64,000 nucleotides of DNA. It comes from Rhyacophila brunnea. Its lineage: Eukaryota; Arthropoda; Insecta; Trichoptera; Rhyacophilidae. The DNA lies in the NCBI GenBank assembly GCA_022495005.1, contig JAGYXB010002044.1:62001-126000 (forward strand). Reading direction: 5' to 3'. The notes beneath the pieces were generated by a model. It did no database searches. It worked only from the letters and a program-made list of their open reading frames with translations, and had not been told where the DNA came from. Shown here one piece after another: positions 57,701 to 64,000 of the stretch. The first letter of the stretch is position 1. Each line of letters starts with the position of its first letter. Position numbers and translations under genes: made by a program.

Positions 57701-60700
57701 ATTTCAAATATTATAATATTATGCAATTATATTTCATCCCCATAGTTAGAAACACCACAGCTGTGCCTTACTCTATAATTAAAAGTCAGAAATTACCCAC
57801 CCTGTATTTGCGTATGGCGTTGAGGGCTAATTCTGGTGTGAATTGCAGGGGAGTTTGAACTCTGACGCTTCCGAAAAGATCTGATATCACGGTTATCATT
57901 ATACCAGAGAGCCAAACCAAAGAAGAAAATGACACAACACGGAAGTCAAAGTTCATTGCGAATTTATTTACCAATAATCTGCAACAAATGATACAAAATG
58001 TACGCGATTAATTCGTGCAATCTTTCAGTCCAAAATTATATATTCTTGGAGCATCTTTCTCACTAAGTGCCACTTAACTTTGGACGGCCGAAGTGAGACA
58101 CTACTAATTATTAGTGGCAGAATTGACAAACACAAATGACAATTGGCATAATGACGTACTCAAGTATATCAAACAAAGAATTCAAATACATATTTTATGT
58201 ATTATATTTTGATTATCTTATTTAATTCTGTTTGCAGTATTTTAGTATATAAAAACGCCATAATTGTTTCTCAAGTTTGCCATTATTTAGTGACGGGGCC
58301 GTTTGTGATGGTTAGGTAAAATTAACGGCGACATCTCTATATTAATCATAGTGATATAATCGATATAATTCATCCCTAACAATTGATTTGACAACTAAAT
58401 TTAAATACATTACATGGAAAGCTTCATTTTTAGTTTTACCGCAGGCACCTTGAAAGCATACGCCCATAAAAAGAATTATCATATTAATGTTCTTCGTGAT
58501 ATTTTAAACAAATTTGGCCACTTATTTGATTTCATTGCATTAATAATACATTTTGTACATGGTGATGGTTAGTTTTTAAAATATAATTAAACCCTGTCGA
58601 CAAAAATAGTGCACACTTTCTCAGTCATATTTTTTTTTTGTCGAATTAAGAATATATACTATTAGAGATTGTTTAAAATTCTTTAAGCCCTGACTAACCA
58701 AATCGTAATCGATAAAAGATATTCTTCTATCTGTAAAATATCTAAAATTAGGCATGTTTTAATACCATAATTTTAGATGTTTGGCTTGCCTTAGGGAGGG
58801 TGTAATTGAATTAAACTAACAAACTCTATATACGCATTATAGTCTTAGTTCACTGAAAACAAATACGTTTGACTGACACATTTTAGAGTGAAAAATTTAT
58901 GTCGGATCTTAACAGCATACCCTCCACCCTTCGCTACGGGTGTATTATAATATTTCCTTAACGGCCCACATGCTCAGCGTAGGTCAAAATGGAGCTATTA
59001 TGCTATTTTCAGAGCAAAACCCTGGACATTCCTTAAACGTTGTAGATAATCTGTTTATATAATTTTGAAGCCTTATTATCCTTTATGTTTATTTTAAACA
59101 GTTGATGACTGCATAAAGTATTTTTATTACATAAAATAGTATTCGATTAAACCTCTCGCTCTATAGTTTTAGAATATAGTCATATTTCAGTACATCCATG
59201 TGCAGTGGTGTTAAGATTTTTTATATTTATTATTTTTTAAAAGCATTTATAAAACCATTAGTAAAATTTATGTCGACTTTATTATAGTGAAATATTTACG
59301 ATAAAAAATTATATTGATAATCTCTGTGATCCCAAATTTGACAAGAATTAGGCATTTCATTATTCAAAAAATGGGCAAGATTTACAATTTAAAGATAATT
59401 CTAACGATACTGATTATAAGCTATGTCTTTGACCATTCAAATGTGATAAACATTCTACGAATAATGTTTGCTTTATAATAATTATTGACCTAAGAATAAG
59501 GTAGTATTTTTTTGAAATACGCCATTTCTATTGGCATTTCCCAGTGGCTAAGCTACAACATATGGCCGTAGCACATAACTTGACAAACGATAAATGAAGT
59601 AGGGAGAAAGATCATGTTAACGCGCGTGTTTGAACATGTCATCAAATGTTTAAAATAAATATAAAGGACAATAAGGCTTCAAAATTATATAAATAGATTA
59701 TCTACAACGTTTAAGGAATGTCCAAGGTTATGCTCTGAAAATAGCATAAAAGCTCCATTTTGACCTATGCAGCGCACGTCCCCCTTACGAGAAATCGTTG
59801 TTTCATTAGGTTAGGTTAGATTCAAACTTGCGATATACAGTATCAGACGCAAATATTCTGCCACTTATTCGACGTGGGCTTGCGTTATGTTATATTAACA
59901 GTAAACAGGTAAGTACTCAAAAGTTTTATCCATTTTTACTAAGTTTAACATAATCGGATATGTTATTTTTTAAATTAATAATACATAAGTACTTACGGTA
60001 AGTATAGTGGTACAATTACATTTTGATGGGTAAGACAAACTCCTTTCGATAATCCTGTTGTCCCACTTGTCAGAACTATGAAAGCTGTGGTTGTGGCAGG
60101 ATCAAAGTCTGTGGCTCTATAAGATTTAAATATCATAATATTATTCTTTAATTCATTTCTACTACCAAATGGAGCATATCACAACTACATAGAATATGCA
60201 TAGAAATGTAGTGAAGGTTTTTATCATGGTTGATCGATTCAGCCACACAGGAGTACTTGACTGCAATTAAAAGTTGTATATACGGGCTCCCGCTGATGTG
60301 ATCCGACTGAGCGACGCTGTTTACCTAAGCCGGCTCTCACATCTAAACTCCCCTCACCTGCCACACAACCATAAATCAAACCTTATACGAACTTCGCTCT
60401 GATGTTGCATATGAAGACCGAGCACATGTACCTAGCGACAGTTACGCGTAACCTCTCGAAACGTATATATTTGGATGCGGCAATGATCAATTCGTAGGCG
60501 TGCGTATGCGTTCTTGCGTCTTCTACTCGCAGCCCGAGACGCATGCGATTTGTTGATAGCAACACTAGATGTTGTTTTCAAACTAAAAGGTTGCTTTCGG
60601 CCATGTGCGAAGCTCCTTTTGGTGCAACGTGTGTTTTGTGAATAACGATGACGTCACATCGAGGTATTCGACACGTTGCAGACGAGACGAGTTTTGTTGT

Positions 60701-61519
60701 GCGAGCCGACTTAAGCTTGTGAAGGGTCACAAGCTTAAGGTGAACGTCAAAAAAGTGGTATCAATACTTTCTTTCGATATGACGTACCTACCTAAACACA
60801 TGGGCCCAATAATTGGCCACTCCGACTTGATATCAACCAACGGGTATACGTATTTACGTATGCAGTTTATCGTATCACACTTCACCGTGAGATGCTGTAT
60901 CGGAAATAGATGACCGTATAGTATTCACATCGAATTTAATTTAATTTAATTAATTAATGTCTTAATAAAAGGAAATCCAGAAGAAAATAGGTAGGTAAAT
61001 AAATTAGAAAATCAATCAAATCATTCATATCTATAAAAAAATCTGGTAGGACCTTGTAAATATCAAATTAATGTTCATATTGAATCTAATAGAATTGGAA
61101 CATTACTGATCTCAATGCTATACGGCGATATCTCTCCCGCAAGACAGTGAACTGTGCTAGCGAAACGTAATATGTAAAATTTACATGTAACCGTGGAAAC
61201 ATCGAATAATAAAACTAAGTGTGGTGAACCACTAGCGTGATAGTCAAATGATATCACAAATATATTTGATATCTATAATGAGCAGTGGATGGGAATCATC
61301 AGATTAGAAAAGAATTGTCTTACCGAAATTGGTTTTCTTTTCCTGTAGGTTCTAGAAAATCAGAAAACGGGGTGAATTTTCCTTCTGGGACATCTCCAAA
61401 AACAACTATTTCCGTTGAAATATCCAGAGCAGCGTTCGCTTTTTGAAAATCTGCAGCTTTTGCTGAGTCACAAAATATTATATCTGGTTTTCCAAGAGTC
61501 AACATGTGCATTAGTTCAC
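51585..61519 (-). CDS. Gene C: acyl-CoA synthetase / 4CL-like enzyme, exons 3-11 (5' end outside window)
   Basis: Paralogue of gene B. Exons in coding order: 61519-61324, 60116-59997, 57978-57801, 56403-56263, 55053-54928, 53982-53899, 53251-53108, 52098-51933, 51709-51585. Lengths match gene B exon by exon except exon 9 (144 versus 147) and exon 11 (125 versus 143). With first exons like B's it would have about 530 residues. It keeps TSGTTGLSKGV, YGMTE, TGD and the Lys of SGKINRK, so it should still adenylate an acid. The hinge is VVDRIEEIIHNQGTQ, lacking the basic LIKYKG of most relatives. It ends HSFLV, again without a peroxisomal signal. No stop or frameshift was seen. Confidence 0.88.
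51933..52098 (-). CDS. Gene C exon 10
   Basis: Encodes VAPAELEQEIVKIPGVYSVC then VVGVPHPEGGEHPGAF. 166 nt, equal to gene B. Donor AAAG/GTATAA; acceptor TTTTAAAG. Confidence 0.93.
53108..53251 (-). CDS. Gene C exon 9
   Basis: Encodes GYYHNHEAIAKAFDGDWYKT then GDMVYYDDEGDFFVVDRIEE. One codon shorter than in gene B just before the W-(Y/F)-x-T-G-D motif. Confidence 0.93.
53899..53982 (-). CDS. Gene C exon 8
   Basis: Encodes VVDLKTKESLGPKKAGELYI then KSPWALFK; acceptor TTTTCTAG, donor AAA/GTATGT. 84 nt. Confidence 0.92.
54174..54549. mobile_element. 376-bp MITE with about 47-bp inverted ends
   Basis: GCGTCAATGACATTGAGCTA continues to CTTTAC(G/A)AGCTG(C/T)TTGTTGG on the left and is repeated inverted on the right with few mismatches. 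No clear target duplication. In intron 7 of gene C. Confidence 0.75.
54928..55053 (-). CDS. Gene C exon 7
   Basis: Encodes KYLPNGTSGNFYGMTEAGGA then [17 protein letters not shown], with the consensus YGMTE. 126 nt. Confidence 0.94.
55441..55750 (-). mobile_element. LINE 3' tail, family L2, copy 2
   Basis: Minus strand encodes QTRVRDVIEVAKQLKWTWAG, HIARRKDGRWTNAVIQWYP and RPQGRPKSRWIDELVKFGGN, the standard ORF2 C-terminus of RTE-like LINEs, and ends with (GATGAT)n at 55441. Same family as 49437-49720. In intron 6 of gene C. Confidence 0.85.
56263..56403 (-). CDS. Gene C exon 6
   Basis: Encodes PHRVFLPPTGILSLLENPKI then DFSSIKIFACAGGNITYQKM; keeps an AGGN loop where B has SIGSN. 141 nt. Acceptor TTTTTAG. 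Confidence 0.92.
56803..56990 (+). repeat. SINE family S2, copy with intact A and B boxes
   Basis: A tRNA-like head (GTGATGCAGTGCGTAAGGCG, then a canonical B box GGGTTCGATTCCC) is followed by about 110 bp of body and an AATAAAGAAATAAATAAAAA tail. Related to the head at 24603-24675. In intron 5 of gene C. Confidence 0.65.
57195..57560 (+). repeat. Dispersed repeat R1, copy 4
   Basis: Contains CAGGATCTTTGGCACTATAT, ATCGCTAAAGTTAAAGGCAG, TAGCGCCTAATATTTTTTTT and GTCGACCCGCCACGCTAGGC, the mirror order of copy 1 at 950-1375. Confidence 0.55.
57801..57978 (-). CDS. Gene C exon 5
   Basis: Encodes LLVNKFAMNFDFRVVSFSSL then VWLSGIMITVISDLFGSVRV, the same WLSGI replacement of the usual FFHxxG. 178 nt. 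The donor is AGG/GTGGGT, unlike gene B. Confidence 0.92.
58555..58940. mobile_element. MITE related to 13712-14238 (ends degraded)
   Basis: Shares TTAGTTTTTAAAAT, GTGCACACTTTCTCAGTCAT, TTCACTGAAAACAAATACG and GTCGGATCTTAACAGCATAC plus CCACCCTTCGCTAC with that element in inverse order. No matching 8-bp repeat remains. Confidence 0.65.
58980..59767. mobile_element. 788-bp element with about 145-bp terminal inverted repeats
   Basis: TAGGTCAAAATGGAGCT, TATGCTATTTTCAGAGCA, CATTCCTTAAACGTTGTAGA and TTTTGAAGCCTTATT on the left all recur inverted on the right with about 5 percent difference. Such very long ends recall Mutator-like or foldback MITEs. Flanks show CAGCG on both sides but offset. In intron 4 of gene C. 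Confidence 0.82.
59997..60116 (-). CDS. Gene C exon 4 (P-loop)
   Basis: Encodes [20 protein letters not shown] then GLSKGVCLTHQN; the Pro of GLPKG is Ser here. 120 nt. Acceptor TCTTATAG. Confidence 0.95.
60770..61200 (-). repeat. Dispersed repeat R5, inverted copy
   Basis: AATGTTCATATTGAATCTAA, ACGTATGCAGTTTATCGTAT and CTTCACCGTGAGATG match the complement of parts of 20755-21140. In intron 3 of gene C. Confidence 0.5.
61324..61519 (-). CDS. Gene C exon 3
   Basis: Encodes [20 protein letters not shown] and [20 protein letters not shown], clearly parallel to gene B. 196 nt. It joins exon 4 as CG/A, an Arg codon. Exon 2 is not found up to 64000. Confidence 0.93.
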
Positions 61520-62128
61520 CTAAAAATATTTAATTGTTATATTAAAAAGAAAAGAAATAATCGAAACACGTAAACCACGAAATGATGAAGCCAGCTATTG
61601 TGAATTTGATAATAAAATTAGATTCAATACAGTAGAAAGGCACATAAGGTCGTTCTTTTTCATATGCCATATTTCGTCAAAGATCCGCCACAATTTTTGT
61701 TCTTAACTTTATTGTCTGGTCATAGGAACAGTTTTATGGAGCACATACCTACCTACGTAGAGCTCACGTCAAACAAAGAATTTTCGTAAATTCGAGAAAT
61801 TTTGAGAATGTGAATAAAATGATAAAGGCTTAAGAAATTTACCCATGAATAGTCTCTCAAATAATATTTAGTCATATTGATCTGTTTTCATAGAAAATAT
61901 TTCAATTTCATTTTTTTTTTAACATATTGTGGAAATTACAAATTATAAGTTTAAGACGTTCACAACATGCCATTTAGAAACAAAGAAATATAAAACAGTA
62001 TTACATAAAAAAAGAGATAGATCAGTATATAGAGATAGATAGTAAGTTATTAAACAGTAGAAATATGTACATACAAAAATATTAATTAGATAGGTACAAG
62101 GAAGTACACCGGATGAGTTAAGCAGACC

Positions 62129-62930
62129 CTATTTTAAGAATTTATAAAACAACGTCCACCTATACACATCCTCACGTAGGTGGAATATATCGACACCCGA
62201 AGCAATTTCGTTGAACATAGTTATCGCCCTCCCAATTGGCATTACCAATGGCAGGTTGGTTCTGCACCTTGGGAGAATAAACAACTGAGGTCCTCTATTT
62301 CTAAGATAGTTATCAGGGACACACAGGTCAACACTGCCCATAATGGCAGAGTTCTCATTTATACCTCGTATAAGTCGAAAAAAATACGTAGCTAAATAAA
62401 GATTTATTCTAAATTGCAGACTGCAGTATATAAGCATGCCTAAGAGAAAGTCAGTTGGATAGAGCCACGGATAGTATCCGTACAACCTCAAGTAAAGGAG
62501 TCTCAAGAATTTCTTCTAAACCCTCTCCACCATAAGGCCATACTTTAACTGTTGCGGTGCTCAAACAATAGACCCACTCTCAAGTCTGCTTCGAACTAAA
62601 GAATTAAATAAAAGTTTTAATACCGTAACATCCGAAAAGACCCGGGAAGTACGCATGACGAAGCCCAACATTTTAAGCGCCTTGTTACAAATGGTAACTA
62701 TATGGCTAATAAATGTCAATTTACTCTCAAACGTAATGCCAAGATCCCTTACAGATGATATTCGTGACAGAACTCTGCCATGCATCGAGTATTGGAAAAA
62801 CAACACTCTTGAGGCTCTGATAAACGACAAAAGATTGACGCCGATGATGAGATATATAGGTATACCTAATACATTCTCAGTCATTCAAAAATTAAGTTAT
62901 TGTATATACCAGGAAACACAGAATTAATGG
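62129..62930 (-). mobile_element. Jockey-like LINE fragment J1, copy 2
   Basis: Minus strand: HGRVLSRISSVRDLGITFES then KLTFISHIVTICNKALKMLG and LVRSRLESGSIVW, the V-x-D-L-G-(V/I)...L-T-F-x-x-H-I segment after the reverse transcriptase, followed through several stops by RCRTNLPLVMPIGRAITMFN. In intron 2 of gene C. Related to 45200-45620. Confidence 0.82.
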
Positions 62931-62999
62931 GAACTGAAATACCTTACGGGTGAGGAGTAACAGGCAACCGATCTTGAGTGTGGACTAATATGAGATAAA

Positions 63000-63800
63000 C
63001 TTAAACATGTGCCAAGATGACGTCATTCGTTCTGACAACTGCCCTAGGTTTATGCACTGACGCTCATTCAATATTGGTATATTGGAAGATCGCAATGCAC
63101 ACTATAGCACGTCTATAATGTGTATTTAATTTTCGTAGGACACTCACACATTCAAAACCCTACATCAAATCTATCTGAATTCTATTCATTAATCTATTCT
63201 GTGGATTATACCTTGTAATAAATCTTAGGTCAATTAATTAATTTTGGACTCTAGTTTGTTGTCTTGCGGTATTATGTGAATATACCTATCGTATATTATA
63301 TAACATAATATATGAATATGTATATTTATTATGCTGTTTCTGTAATTGAATCAATGTATATTTTAAAGATTAAAATACAATTATGATATAATATATCATT
63401 TATTCATTGGCATAGTATTAATTATCTGATGGCATAAATTCAATGATATCATACGTATGATCTTGAGAGAATCGAAAATTCCTGACAATGATACGAATGG
63501 GTAACATCAATTAGTCTTGTAAGATGTTAATCAAAAACATGAAAAACTGATAACGAATTTTTTAAATTAAATATTGGTTTCACGAGTATCAATTTGTATG
63601 CATTTTTGTAATATAATATTGTTATTGAAGTTATTACAAATTAACTTATAGGTATATCTCACAGCTTACCTCAAATTGATTATTTTATTACAAATGAAAT
63701 AAAATAATAATTAAGGATCGATTGATATCATTTTTCATTCCTTGTTAGCAACATAATTGTTAAATCTGTAATGGAACAGTGTCATTTTGTATGCATAATA
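63000..63800. other. Gene C intron: nothing recognised
   Basis: AT-rich DNA. No exon 2 of gene C and no delimitable repeat was found here. Confidence 0.4.
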
Positions 63801-63808
63801 TAGCTACA

Positions 63809-64000
63809 CTAGCTGACCCGGCAAACGTTGTTCTGCCATATAAATTATTTCTAGTGAATATTTTGGTTGTTAAATAAAAAATAACGTATGTATCGTAAGT
63901 GTGTGGATGGGATATATGACAGAAAGAGGAATAGAGCGCTGTAGACGATGACCGCCGATAAAAACAAAAAAACATCAACCATTCATTTTTTCAATTCAAA
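63809..64000 (-). mobile_element. Helitron 3' end, second copy, running off the window
   Basis: On the minus strand this repeats 43755-43949 almost base for base (the TTTTATCGGCGGTCATCGTC region, ATATGGCAGAACAACGTTTG and the CTAG end, here with CCGGGTCAG). The rest lies right of 64000. Confidence 0.85.

Noticed and set aside
1..64000. CRISPR arrays, operons, ribosome-binding sites, rRNA genes, prophage
   Set aside because: The introns and eukaryotic transposons show nuclear animal DNA, and no such structures were seen.

Overview
The window looks like nuclear DNA of an insect. It is AT-rich, its genes are split by GT-AG introns, and it is dense in hAT, mariner, Helitron, Jockey-like and RTE-like elements and tRNA-derived repeats. 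The frequent GTAGGTACC-type words and the arthropod 4-coumarate-CoA-ligase/luciferase-like genes would fit a hemipteran such as an aphid, phylloxeran or scale insect. That placement is a guess, and no species is claimed.

The backbone is a head-to-tail pair of acyl-CoA synthetase (AMP-binding enzyme) genes on the minus strand. Gene B has 11 exons between 46107 and 14727. The exon lengths sum to 1614 nt (537 codons plus stop), and a first intron of about 21 kb separates exon 1 (46003-46107) from exon 2 (24780-24987). Gene C lies upstream: exons 3 to 11 run from 61519 down to 51585, and its first two exons lie beyond the right edge. Seven of the nine comparable exons have identical lengths in the two genes and all splice phases agree, so they are a tandem duplication. 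Both keep the P-loop, the YGM(S/T)E motif, the TGD motif and the catalytic lysine. Both lack a C-terminal peroxisomal targeting tripeptide, so a cytosolic or otherwise non-peroxisomal role is likelier than a beetle-luciferase-like one.

Left part (1-14.7 kb): a possible last exon of a plus-strand gene (362-435), a possible first exon of another plus-strand gene (7915-7972), and two minus-strand exons of an unrecognised gene (9943-10269, 8366-8470). The rest is transposon debris, including a hAT-like element nested in another (2046-4125), a 1.9-kb element with 28-bp ends (4910-6842), and hAT-like elements at 9151, 11193 and 13712.

Middle (25-46 kb): the large intron of gene B has filled with mobile DNA. 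It holds a 220-bp foldback, hAT-like elements at 28008 and 35652, a 574-bp inverted-repeat element, a mariner (36842-38139), a degenerate 2.16-kb unclassified DNA transposon (39601-41760), an internally deleted Helitron (42073-43949) and a run of LINE fragments.

Right part (46-64 kb): the intergenic spacer carries LINE tails and two unexplained ORFs. Gene C follows, with MITEs in its introns, then a Jockey-like LINE fragment, and at the edge a second Helitron end in reverse orientation. All calls come from reading the sequence; no database search was possible.
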